A DNA stretch of 64,000 nt, taken from positions 1,337,252 to 1,401,251 of the forward strand of contig CAXKVF010000073.1 in the NCBI GenBank assembly GCA_964057225.1, in the 5' to 3' direction. Shown here one piece after another: positions 43,795 through 52,326 of the stretch; position 1 is the first letter of the stretch, and each line of letters opens with the position of its first letter. The position numbers and the translations under genes are program-made. The DNA is from Auanema rhodensis. Taxonomy: Eukaryota; Nematoda; Chromadorea; Rhabditida; Rhabditidae. Below the pieces are notes generated by a model. The model was given only the letters and a program-made list of their open reading frames with translations. It searched no databases and was not told where the DNA came from.

Positions 43795-46700
43795 CAATAT
43801 CAATAAAAATTTGTTTTTAGACTAATATGGACATGGGGAATCTAATTTTGAAAACCGCATCTCTTTATCTTTCACGTGAAGCGAGTTACATACCAAGTGC
43901 ACATCACGTGTACATTTAATTAGCATAAATTAAAGTTCACGTAAATTTCAAAGTCATGGTTACCATGAACCAATATCAATAAAAATTTGTTTTTAGACTA
44001 ATATGGACATGGGGAATCTAATTTTGAAAACCGCATCTCTTTATCTTTCACGTGAAGCGAGTTACATACCAAGTGCACATCACGTGTACATTTAATTAGC
44101 ATAAATTAAAGTTCACGTAAATTTCAAAGTCATGGTTACCATGAACCAATATCAATAAAAATTTGTTTTTAGACTAATATGGACATGGGGAATCTAATTT
44201 TGAAAACCGCATCTCTTTATCTTTCACGTGAAGCGAGTTACATACCAAGTGCACATCACGTGTACATTTAATTAGCATAAATTAAAGTTCACGTAAATTT
44301 CAAAGTCATGGTTACCATGAACCAATATCAATAAAAATTTGTTTTTAGACTAATATGGACATGGAAAATCTAATTTTGAAAACCGCATCTCTTTATCTTT
44401 CACGTGAAGCGAGTTACATACCAAGTGCACATCACGTGTACATTTAATTAGCATAAATTAAAGTTCACGTAAATTTCAAAGTCATGGTTACCATGAAGCA
44501 ATATCAATAAAAATTTGTTTTTAGACTAATATGGACATGGGGAATCTAATTTTGAAAACCGCATCTCTTTATCTTTCACGTGAAGCGAGTTACATACCAA
44601 GTGCACATCACGTGTACATTTAATTAGCATAAATTAAAGTTCACGTAAATTTCAAAGTCATGGTTACCATGAACCAATATCAATAAAAATTTGTTTTTAG
44701 ACTAATATGGACATGGGGAATCTAATTTTGAAAACCGCATCTCTTTATCTTTCACGTGAAGCGAGTTACATACCAAGTGCACATCACGTGTACATTTAAT
44801 TAGCATAAATTAAAGTTCACGTAAATTTCAAAGTCATGGTTACCATGAACCAATATCAATAAAAATTTGTTTTTAGACTAATATGGACATGGGAAATCTA
44901 ATTTTGAAAACCGCATCTCTTTATCTTTCACGTGAAGCGAGTTACATACCAAGTGCACATCACGTGTACATTTAATTAGCATAAATTAAAGTTCACGTAA
45001 ATTTCAAAGTCATGGTTACCATGCACCAATATCAATAAAAATTTGTTTTTAGACTAATATGGACATGGGGAATCTAATTTTGAAAACCGCATCTCTTTAT
45101 CTTTCACGTGAAGCGAGTTACATACCAAGTGCACATCACGTGTACATTTAATTAGCATAAATTAAAGTTCACGTAAATTTCAAAGTCATGGTTACCATGA
45201 ACCAATATCAATAAAAATTTGTTTTTAGACTAATATGGACATGGGGAATCTAATTTTGAAAACCGCATCTCTTTATCTTTCACGTGAAGCGAGTTACATA
45301 CCAAGTGCACATCACGTGTACATTTAATTAGCATAAATTAAAGTTCACGTAAATTTCAAAGTCATGGTTACCATGAAGCAATATCAATAAAAATTTGTTT
45401 TTAGACTAATATGGACATGGGGAATCTAATTTTGAAAACCGCATCTCTTTATCTTTCACGTGAAGCGAGTTACATACCAAGTGCACATCACGTGTACATT
45501 TAATTAGCATAAATTAAAGTTCACGTAAATTTCAAAGTCATGGTTACCATGAACCAATATCAATAAAAATTTGTTTTTAGACTAATATGGACATGGGGAA
45601 TCTAATTTTGAAAACCGCATCTCTTTATCTTTCACGTGAAGCGAGTTACATACCAAGTGCACATCACGTGTACATTTAATTAGCATAAATTAAAGTTCAC
45701 GTAAATTTCAAAGTCATGGTTACCATGAACCAATATCAATAAAAATTTGTTTTTAGACTAATATGGACATGGGGAATCTAATTTTGAAAACCGCATCTCT
45801 TTATCTTTCACGTGAAGCGAGTTACATACCAAGTGCACATCACGTGTACATTTAATTAGCATAAATTAAAGTTCACGTAAATTTCAAAGTCATGGTTACC
45901 ATGAACCAATATCAATAAAAATTTGTTTTTAGACTAATATGGACATGGGGAATCTAATTTTGAAAACCGCATCTCTTTATCTTTCACGTGAAGCGAGTTA
46001 CATACCAAGTGCACATCACGTGTACATTTAATTAGCATAAATTAAAGTTCACGTAAATTTCAAAGTCATGGTTACCATGAAGCAATATCAATAAAAATTT
46101 GTTTTTAGACTAATATGGACATGGGGAATCTAATTTTGAAAACCGCATCTCTTTATCTTTCACGTGAAGCGAGTTACATACCAAGTGCACATCACGTGTA
46201 CATTTAATTAGCATAAATTAAAGTTCACGTAAAATTCAAAGTCATGGTTACCATGCACAAATATCAATAAAAATTTGTTTTTAGACTAATATGGACATGG
46301 GGAATCTAATTTTGAAAACCGCATCTCTTTATCTTTCACGTGAAGCGAGTTACATACCAAGTGCACATCACGTGTACATTTAATTAGCATAAATTAAAGT
46401 TCACGTAAATTTCAAAGTCATGGTTACCATGAAGCAATATCAAAAAAAATTTGTTTTTAGACTAATATGGACATGGGGAATCTAATTTTGAAAACCGCAT
46501 CTCTTTATCTTTCACGTGAAGCGAGTTACATACCAAGTGCACATCACGTGTACATTTAATTAGCATAAATTAAAGTTCACGTAAATTTCAAAGTCATGGT
46601 TACCATGAACCAATATCAATAAAAATTTGTTTTTAGACTAATATGGACATGGGGAATCTAATTTTGAAAACCGCATCTCTTTATCTTTCACGTGAAGCGA

Positions 46701-47625
46701 GTTACATACCAAGTGCACATCACGTGTACATTTAATTAGCATAAATTAAAGTTCACGTAAAATTCAAAGTCATGGTTACCATGCACCAATATCAATAAAA
46801 ATTTGTTTTTAGACTAATATGGACATGGGGAATCTAATTTTGAAAACCGCATCTCTTTATCTTTCACGTGAAGCGAGTTACATACCAAGTGCACATCACG
46901 TGTACATTTAATTAGCATAAATTAAAGTTCACGTAAATTTCAAAGTCATGGTTACCATGAACCAATATCAATAAAAATTTGTTTTTAGACTAATATGGAC
47001 ATGGGGAATCTAATTTTGGAAACCGCATCTCTTTATCTTTCACGTGAAGCGAGTTACATACCAAGTGCACATCACGTGTACATTTAATTAGCATAAATTA
47101 AAGTTCACGTAAATTTCAAAGTCATGGTTACCATGAACCAATATCAATAAAAATTTGTTTTTAGACTAATATGGACATGGGGAATCTAATTTTGAAAACC
47201 GCATCTCTTTATCTTTCACGTGAAGCGAGTTACATACCAAGTGCACATCACGTGTACATTTAATTAGCATAAATTAAAGTTCACGTAAATTTCAAAGTCA
47301 TGGTTACCATGAACCAATATCAATAAAAATTTGTTTTTAGACTAATATGGACATGGGGAATCTAATTTTGAAAACCGCATCTCTTTATCTTTCACGTGAA
47401 GCGAGTTACATACCAAGTGCACATCACGTGTACATTTAATTAGCATAAATTAAAGTTCACGTAAATTTCAAAGTCATGGTTACCATGAAGCAATATCAAT
47501 AAAAATTTGTTTTTAGACTAATATGGACATGGGGAATCTAATTTTGAAAACCGCATCTCTTTATCTTTCACGTGAAGCGAGTTACATACCAAGTGCACAT
47601 CACGTGTACATTTAATTAGCATAAA

Positions 47626-47628
47626 TTA
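47626..47628. repeat. TTA target-site duplication, 3' side of the retrotransposon
   Basis: The satellite word AAATTAAAG is split as AAATTA | element | TTAAAG. The shared TTA lies at 47626-47628 and again at 52327-52329. Counting the element plus one TTA (4701 bp) puts the right-hand monomers back in the left-hand phase, which supports a true duplication rather than chance. Very short duplications are usual for CR1-group elements. Confidence 0.75.
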
Positions 47629-48168
47629 GTCAAGGTTTATTGTTCTTTATCACAGGTTGTAACATTAGTGGTTTTTAAGAGAAGAAGTATGAAAAAAGAT
47701 CCTTACAATACGAACATAATTATAAAAATTAAAAAATGAATAAGCAATAAATGTGCAAAGTTGAAAAGAGTTATTGAATCAATTTTGTCTTTTAAGATAC
47801 ATACTTTTAGCTAGTCTCTCTATGTATTATGAAATGTTAACCCATTCTCAAAAAAACAGGGGAGTTGTTCAAATCAGATAAGTGATCTGACCTCTTTTTT
47901 TACGTTTACCAGGTGCGGTGGAACTTATAATAAAGTCGAGCCCGTTCTGGTAAGAAGAGGTAACTGTCACCTGGTTCGTATGGCTAATGCCTATAGAAAC
48001 TATGGTGAAGTAACAGTGTAGCAAAGACGGAAGCGAGGATGTGGTTGGAACAAAACAGTGACACATAAAGTAACTTAGCTTTAAAAAGTTATAAAAAAAC
48101 ATATTGAGACAATAATTCAAAAAAATAGGACGCTAGACAAATATAGTACAAAAATGAGAAAAATAAAT
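47629..48168 (-). other. Retrotransposon 3' UTR
   Basis: Non-coding A+T-rich 540 bp downstream of the ORF2 stop codon. An AATAAA hexamer (47636-47641, minus sense) sits only seven bases before the element's end, which reads AATAAACCTTGAC and then satellite. There is no poly(A) tail, and no simple terminal repeat is obvious. A small inverted repeat lies at 47874-47890 (TCAGAT, five-base loop, ATCTGA), which could form a hairpin; reverse transcriptases of this class recognise 3' UTR structures, but no such role is shown here. An 83-codon open frame at 47869-48120 has a Phe/Cys/Ser-rich product without recognisable features and is judged chance. Confidence 0.8.
47636..47641 (-). terminator. Candidate AATAAA polyadenylation hexamer at the retrotransposon 3' end
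   Basis: TTTATT on the plus strand, hence AATAAA in the element's sense, seven bases from the junction with satellite. The position suits a signal acting on transcripts that end at or just past the element, but a single hexamer in A+T-rich DNA can occur by chance. Confidence 0.4.
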
Positions 48169-51030
48169 TTAATGATTCTTAAGAAAAACTTGAAGATGTT
48201 TACGGAAGTTGACAGCTTTTTCAAGATTGACAATGTTCTCTGGTATTGAGTTCCAAGTGTCTATGCCTCTGTATTCAATACCTCTTCTGGTCTGAGTTTT
48301 CCGGAGGTTGGGATGCTCAACACTCCATTCATGTCGCCTCATGAAGTGTGTGTACTTTTTGAGCTTGAGAATATCCAAGCTATTATCTGAAGTAGGCGAC
48401 TTTATTTGGTTAAAATAAAAAATCAAATCAAAAACGAGTCTTCTGAAAAATAACTTTTGACCTCCTAATAAAGAAAGTTGATTTTCATAGTTTATTTTAG
48501 ATCCAGAGCGCATGAAAACTGCGCGCAAAAACTTTTTCTGGACGTATTCGATCTGGTCCTTGTCTTTAGAATCCTGTGGTGACCAAATAATGGTAGCATA
48601 TTCTAGAATCGGTCGTATATAAGTGCAAAAAAGATTATACATTAGAAAAGGTGATTTGGAGTAAAAACAACGTAAAATTATTCGACATTTCCGTGCCGCT
48701 TCGCTTGTAATTTTGTTTATGTGGTTTGAAAAAGAGAGATTAGAGTTTGTTAAAACTCCTAGATCTTTGTAGCAGTCTACTAAAGATAGGTTACTGTCAC
48801 CGAAGGTGAAGGCAATATTTTCAGGATGACGGATCGACTTACTTGATATTACCATTATTTTAGATTTAGAAGTGTTGACGGCCATTCCGTTGGAGTTGCA
48901 CCATAGTTCTAATTGATCAAGAGCACGTTGTAGACTGGTAGGGTTAGTACTGTACAGTTTCAAATCGTCTGCATAGAGAATAGAGTTAACATCAGCAGGA
49001 AAACTTGATGTAATATCATTAATGTAATACAAAAACAACAAAGGACCAAGTACTGTACCTTGTGGTACACCACAAGTGAGTTGTACAGGTGGTGATAAAA
49101 TATTATTGACCATAACTGAAAAAGACCTACCAGAAATAAAACTTTGGAGAAAATAATAAAGTGGGCCCTTGATTCCTATAGAGTTGAGCTTTGAAAAAAG
49201 AGTAAAGTGGTTTATAAGATCGAAAGCTTTTGAAAAATCAATAAAAGCTACGAAAACCGGAATATTGCAGTCCAATGAAGACCTAAAGAAAATGTGGCTA
49301 CTGAGAATAGCAGAAACAGTGTTTCTTTTAGGAAGAAAGGCGTGTTGATTTGTTGATATGGCACCATTAGAAATACCGAAATTCAAAAGTGGAGTACGTA
49401 TGATACGCTCAAAAACTTTTGAAAGACTGGAAGTGAGTGAAATTGGGCGGTAGTTACCTGGATCGTCAGATTTGCCTGACTTGAAAATGGGACGAATCCA
49501 GGCTAATTTCCAATCGGAAGGACAAGTAGCGGAAACCAGCAAATTGTGAAAAATAAAAGCTAATGGATTAGCTAAGGAAAAAGCACACTGTTTGAGAAAA
49601 TAGTATGGAATGCCATCCGGGGACGTAGAAACTCTGAGTGGTAGATTTTGAAGAGTTTTGTAGACTAAATCAGGTGTTATATCTATAAAATCAATGGTAT
49701 GATTGTGTGTGAAAGAAGGAGCGGGTGTGTGAGTTGTTTCTGGATGGACCAGTGGAGAAACAGTGAAAACATTAGCAAATGCTGACACTTTACCGACATC
49801 TGAAGAAACTGTCTCATTATTGACAGTGAGGTTGGGAACGTCCGATGTATTACCATTTAATCGGGATTTACAAAAACGATAGAAAAGTTTAGGATTTTTT
49901 AAAGCAGCGATACGCTCTTCTTCTGAAGCACATTTGATTTTTATGAGTTTGTCCAATTTGATTGAAAGATTTTTACGATGGATTTCGTCAGATGAGTATA
50001 AAGAACAACTTAGCCTGTTTATATAGTTTCTGAGTTTTATAATGTCACGATCCACTTTTTTATTTTTCCTTGGTTGTTTTTTAGGAACAAAAGTATTAAT
50101 GATTGAGTGTAAAATAGAAATGAATCTAGAATAAGATTGGAGTGGACTGAAGCCTGAAAGTTCAGAACAGAAATCAATGTTGGCTAGTTGCCTATTGATG
50201 AGCTCATAGTCCGCCAGAAGAAAATTCCGTTCCGTTGAAGTGGAAAGAAGTGTGGATTGAACACTACGTGAATTTTGGATTTGTAAACTCTGCCCTTTTG
50301 AAAGTATCTGGAAGGTTATTGAAAAATGGTCAGAAGCTCCTAGAGGAGCAGAACGGTTGATGTTGTTGATACATTCGACGTTGTTTGTAATGATATAGTC
50401 AAGAGTATTTTCACCTCTTGTAGGGAAATGGACCAGCTGGTTGAGACAGTTGTGATTGAGAAATTTAAGTAAAGTTTTACTCGAAGGAGTAGGTTGAGAA
50501 CACATACCAAGATCCCAGTTTATTTTAGGAAAATTAAGGTCACCTGTGAGAACAAGAGTACGATTGAATAAATGATTCTGAAGATCACAAAGGTAATTGG
50601 AAAAATCTGAATGTGATGATGATGGGGAACGATAACAAACAGAGAAAATAGAATTAGAAGAAGTAATGAGGATATTTATAAATTGAATGGTGGATGAGTT
50701 AGGGGAACAAGAAAGTAGAGAAAAAGTAATGTGTTTTTTAACAAAGAGTAAAACACCACCTCCACGTGAGTAACACCTATCAGCCCTAAGGATATTATAG
50801 GTGTCACCTAACGGTAGAAGATTGGTGTTAAACTGAGGGTAAAGCCAAGATTCTGATATAGCAATTATATCAGGAGCTTTAGGAAAAATGATAATTGGAA
50901 GAAGATGGAGTTTGTTAAGGATTGAGCGTGCATTGTAACAGTGAACAGAAATGTGAGTGGAGTGAGAGACGTAGACAGGTGTTGATATGGACGTTGAATT
51001 AACGAAAGGACACGTTATCGGACAAAACAA
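48169..51030 (-). CDS. Retrotransposon ORF2: AP-like endonuclease / reverse transcriptase
   Basis: A 953-codon frame ending in TAA at 48169-48171, encoding the enzyme that nicks target DNA and reverse-transcribes the element RNA onto it (target-primed reverse transcription). The N-terminal part, about residues 25-240, is an exonuclease-endonuclease-phosphatase domain with CYNARS (Asn33), AISESW (Glu60), TGDLNFP (Asp164, Asn166), DYIIT (Asp211) and SDHF (Asp234, His235). The reverse transcriptase is at about 470-760: NYRPISLTS (526-534), FIDFSKAFD (596-604, Asp598), GVPQGTVLGP (654-663), YADD (686-689) and YKDLGVL (754-760). The C terminus (to 953) has the RGIDTWNSIP-type end of CR1/Jockey proteins; no CCHC knuckle and no RNase H is seen. 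The start is unresolved: position 51030 is a TTG, the frame is open up to 51054 after a TGA, and no ATG occurs before codon 176. It overlaps ORF1 by 32 bp in the +1 frame. All catalytic residues are present and there is no frameshift. Confidence 0.95.
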   Translation of the reverse strand: MFCPITCPFVNSTSISTPVYVSHSTHISVHCYNARSILNKLHLLPIIIFPKAPDIIAISESWLYPQFNTNLLPLGDTYNILRADRCYSRGGGVLLFVKKHITFSLLSCSPNSSTIQFINILITSSNSIFSVCYRSPSSSHSDFSNYLCDLQNHLFNRTLVLTGDLNFPKINWDLGMCSQPTPSSKTLLKFLNHNCLNQLVHFPTRGENTLDYIITNNVECINNINRSAPLGASDHFSITFQILSKGQSLQIQNSRSVQSTLLSTSTERNFLLADYELINRQLANIDFCSELSGFSPLQSYSRFISILHSIINTFVPKKQPRKNKKVDRDIIKLRNYINRLSCSLYSSDEIHRKNLSIKLDKLIKIKCASEEERIAALKNPKLFYRFCKSRLNGNTSDVPNLTVNNETVSSDVGKVSAFANVFTVSPLVHPETTHTPAPSFTHNHTIDFIDITPDLVYKTLQNLPLRVSTSPDGIPYYFLKQCAFSLANPLAFIFHNLLVSATCPSDWKLAWIRPIFKSGKSDDPGNYRPISLTSSLSKVFERIIRTPLLNFGISNGAISTNQHAFLPKRNTVSAILSSHIFFRSSLDCNIPVFVAFIDFSKAFDLINHFTLFSKLNSIGIKGPLYYFLQSFISGRSFSVMVNNILSPPVQLTCGVPQGTVLGPLLFLYYINDITSSFPADVNSILYADDLKLYSTNPTSLQRALDQLELWCNSNGMAVNTSKSKIMVISSKSIRHPENIAFTFGDSNLSLVDCYKDLGVLTNSNLSFSNHINKITSEAARKCRIILRCFYSKSPFLMYNLFCTYIRPILEYATIIWSPQDSKDKDQIEYVQKKFLRAVFMRSGSKINYENQLSLLGGQKLFFRRLVFDLIFYFNQIKSPTSDNSLDILKLKKYTHFMRRHEWSVEHPNLRKTQTRRGIEYRGIDTWNSIPENIVNLEKAVNFRKHLQVFLKNH

Positions 51031-52060
51031 CGGAAGATGGTGCGGAAGGACTACTCATAGATCTGGTATTTGGTCCAGTTGATTTAGCTGAGCGAGGCGG
51101 ATTTTTTCTCCTCCTTGGACTTATAGAATGATTTTTGTTGGTCGATACAGATACCTCTCTCTCATTAGACCGACTGGATCTACCAGATTTACGAGGGGGG
51201 CTAGAAATAATAGAAGAAACAGGCTTTGAAGTGGTACTGTGGTCAGAATCAACTCCTGAAGGGGTTTCAAGTTGTTGAGTGTCCGCAGAGACAGAGAGAG
51301 TGTTAATGGCATGCAAAGTAGAATCGGTGGATTTACGAAGAACCTCAATAATTTTGAGATCGCGCACAAGGAAAATGCTTTTGGTGTTGTTATCGTTTTT
51401 GATCTTAGCTTCATTTCGCAATTGTTTTTCCAGTTCAATCTCGAACGGAAGATAATCTCGCCGTAAAAACGTTTTTGAAAGAGAGTCAAAGCATTTTGAC
51501 TTATTAGACTTTATAACTTTGATAATTTCATCACGTAAATCAACCGATGGACATGTAATGATAAGAGGACCAGGGAAATTAGATTTAAGAGTGGAACGTG
51601 CAATGGTGATTTGGTTACTATCGATCAGAGAAGACAAAGTAGTGTTTTGAGACTTTTCAATGATGAGTTTCAATAACAACAGAGGTTCAGTTGGAAAATC
51701 TGTTGACGTTATAGGTACTCGGAACCAAAGAGCTCTTTTGGCACGGTAAAGGTATTTTGTCTCCTCTGATCGTAGTTTTTGAAAATGGCATGCCACATTT
51801 AAATGAGAAGAAGTTGAAGCAGAAATAGAATTAGGGTTAGTAACGGTTTGAAAAGAAGAGATAGTTTGCTCTAATTTATCTAAACGGGATTTGAAATCCG
51901 TTTCAATAAATTTCAAGCGAGCCTCATGTGACGTGATGTTGCTTTTCATACTATTGAGCTCATTTTTTATATCATTAGACAATTTTGAGAATGAGTTTTC
52001 GAGAGATTTTGAAAAATTTTGAAGAGCATTTGTAAGAAAATCATTAGTCACATAAGACAT
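50999..52060 (-). CDS. Retrotransposon ORF1: coiled-coil RNA-binding protein
   Basis: A 353-codon frame from the first ATG (52060-52058; MSYVTNDF) to TAA (50999-51001). The open frame extends upstream to a TTG at 52237, but that stretch translates a pyrimidine-rich leader and part of the 5' repeats into a Phe-rich hydrophobic string, so the ATG is preferred. About residues 11-72 are heptad-rich and likely form a coiled coil for oligomerisation. About 103-245 resemble the RRM plus C-terminal domain arrangement of ORF1 proteins of non-LTR elements, including a FLRRDYLPFEIELEKQL segment followed by IFLVRDLKIIEV. About 282-353 are a Ser/Pro/Arg-rich basic tail (SPRRRKNPPR). No CCHC zinc knuckle or esterase motif is present. 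The expected role is binding element RNA and forming the ribonucleoprotein with the ORF2 product. The RRM/CTD call is a resemblance only and would need a profile search. Confidence 0.88.
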   Translation of the reverse strand: MSYVTNDFLTNALQNFSKSLENSFSKLSNDIKNELNSMKSNITSHEARLKFIETDFKSRLDKLEQTISSFQTVTNPNSISASTSSHLNVACHFQKLRSEETKYLYRAKRALWFRVPITSTDFPTEPLLLLKLIIEKSQNTTLSSLIDSNQITIARSTLKSNFPGPLIITCPSVDLRDEIIKVIKSNKSKCFDSLSKTFLRRDYLPFEIELEKQLRNEAKIKNDNNTKSIFLVRDLKIIEVLRKSTDSTLHAINTLSVSADTQQLETPSGVDSDHSTTSKPVSSIISSPPRKSGRSSRSNEREVSVSTNKNHSISPRRRKNPPRSAKSTGPNTRSMSSPSAPSSVVLSDNVSFR

Positions 52061-52212
52061 GATGAAATGAAATAGAAAAAAAACAGTGAAGTGAAAAAAT
52101 AAGATAAGAAAAGGAAATGAAAAGCGAGTAAGAAAAAACAAAAGAAAGAGCGTACCTTGACAAAACCAGTCCGACGAAAAATCCTCGACAGAAACAGATC
52201 CAAACAGCCAAA
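52061..52212 (-). other. Retrotransposon 5' leader (pyrimidine-rich)
   Basis: In the sense direction, 152 bp between the 5' tandem repeats and the ORF1 ATG. The half nearest ORF1 (about 52061-52150) is strongly pyrimidine-rich with several T runs. There is no TATA-like element at the expected distance and no AG acceptor next to the ATG. It probably forms the ORF1 5' UTR. Confidence 0.6.
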
Positions 52213-52326
52213 GGTCAACTGACGAACGGGAGGTCAACTGACGAACGGGAGGTCAACTGTGACGAACGGGAGGTCAACTGACGAACGGGGTCAACTGACG
52301 AACGGGGAGTCAACTGACGAACGGGG
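52213..52326 (-). repeat. Six 17-21-bp tandem repeats at the retrotransposon 5' end
   Basis: Plus-strand copies of GGTCAACTGACGAACGGGA lie at 52213-52231, 52232-52250, 52251-52271 (with an inserted TG), 52272-52290 (ending GGGG), 52291-52307 (start trimmed) and 52309-52326, directly against the satellite. In sense orientation the element begins CCCCGTTCGTCAGTTGAC. Each copy includes the dyad GTCA-AC-TGAC. Repeated 5' units carry the internal promoter in some LINE families (for example mouse L1); that function is inferred here. Confidence 0.9.

Larger units (their letters stand above)
1..47628. repeat. 176-bp satellite array, left arm (about 270.6 monomers)
   Basis: Head-to-tail tandem array of a 176-bp monomer. 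Taking ATATGGACAT as unit start, units begin at 1, 177, 353, 4225, 30273 and 47521; the last is exactly 270 units from the first, so there is no net insertion or deletion. Copies differ by a few substitutions each. Recurrent variable sites are the GAACC/GCACC/GAAGC/GAACT word after CATGGTTACCAT, the GGGG/GAGG/GAGA/GAAA word after GGACAT, CTCTTTAT versus CTCTTCAT or CTTTTTAT, GCATAAATT versus GCATTAATT, and GTAAATTTC versus GTAAAATTC. Each monomer contains several short palindromes (unit 1: TTCACGTGAA 47-56, GTGCAC 73-78, CACGTG 81-86, TGTACA 85-90, TAATTA 93-98, CATGGTTACCATG 131-143). No gene is visible in this 47.6 kb. The array continues beyond position 1. The family is not one I recognise; a centromeric or heterochromatic role is plausible but not shown. 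Confidence 0.98.
47629..52326 (-). mobile_element. Full-length CR1/Jockey-like non-LTR retrotransposon
   Basis: A 4698-bp unit on the minus strand, 5' end at 52326 and 3' end at 47629, inserted into a satellite monomer. Removing 47629-52329 restores the 176-bp register exactly, so no satellite was lost; the 3-bp target-site duplication is TTA (47626-47628 and 52327-52329). Order in the sense direction: six 5' tandem repeats, pyrimidine-rich leader, ORF1, overlapping ORF2, 540-bp 3' UTR, end without a poly(A) tract. ORF2 has an AP-type endonuclease and a reverse transcriptase, with no RNase H domain and no LTRs, which fits the CR1/Jockey-type non-LTR groups. The C-terminal end (RGIDTWNSIPENI) is of the kind seen at the end of CR1/Jockey-group proteins. 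Both reading frames are uninterrupted, so the copy is young and possibly competent. Assignment to an exact clade needs a phylogeny. Confidence 0.95.

Noticed and set aside
1-47628. CRISPR-like regular repeats
   Set aside because: The whole 176-bp unit is conserved, so there are no unique spacers; the other content of the window is eukaryotic.
47869-48120. 83-codon open frame on the minus strand in the retrotransposon 3' UTR
   Set aside because: Short, low-complexity Phe/Cys/Ser-rich product with no recognisable domain, downstream of ORF2 where a 3' UTR is expected.
51272-51466. 64-codon plus-strand frame
   Set aside because: Antisense shadow of ORF1.
51121-51489. 122-codon minus-strand frame overlapping ORF1
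   Set aside because: Alternative frame fully inside ORF1; the ORF1 frame has the coherent coiled-coil and basic-tail features.
52140-52175. Possible 5' splice donor (sense AAGGTACGC) in the retrotransposon leader
   Set aside because: No convincing acceptor (pyrimidine tract followed by AG) was found before the ORF1 ATG, so an intron is not supported.
52061-52237. 59-residue N-terminal extension of ORF1 with a membrane-like hydrophobic stretch
   Set aside because: Starts at TTG inside the 5' tandem repeats and is produced by translating a pyrimidine-rich leader; the first ATG at 52060 gives a typical ORF1.
47629-52326. LTR retrotransposon or retrovirus-like element
   Set aside because: No terminal direct repeats, protease, integrase or RNase H; the endonuclease is of the AP type and the gene order is that of a non-LTR element.
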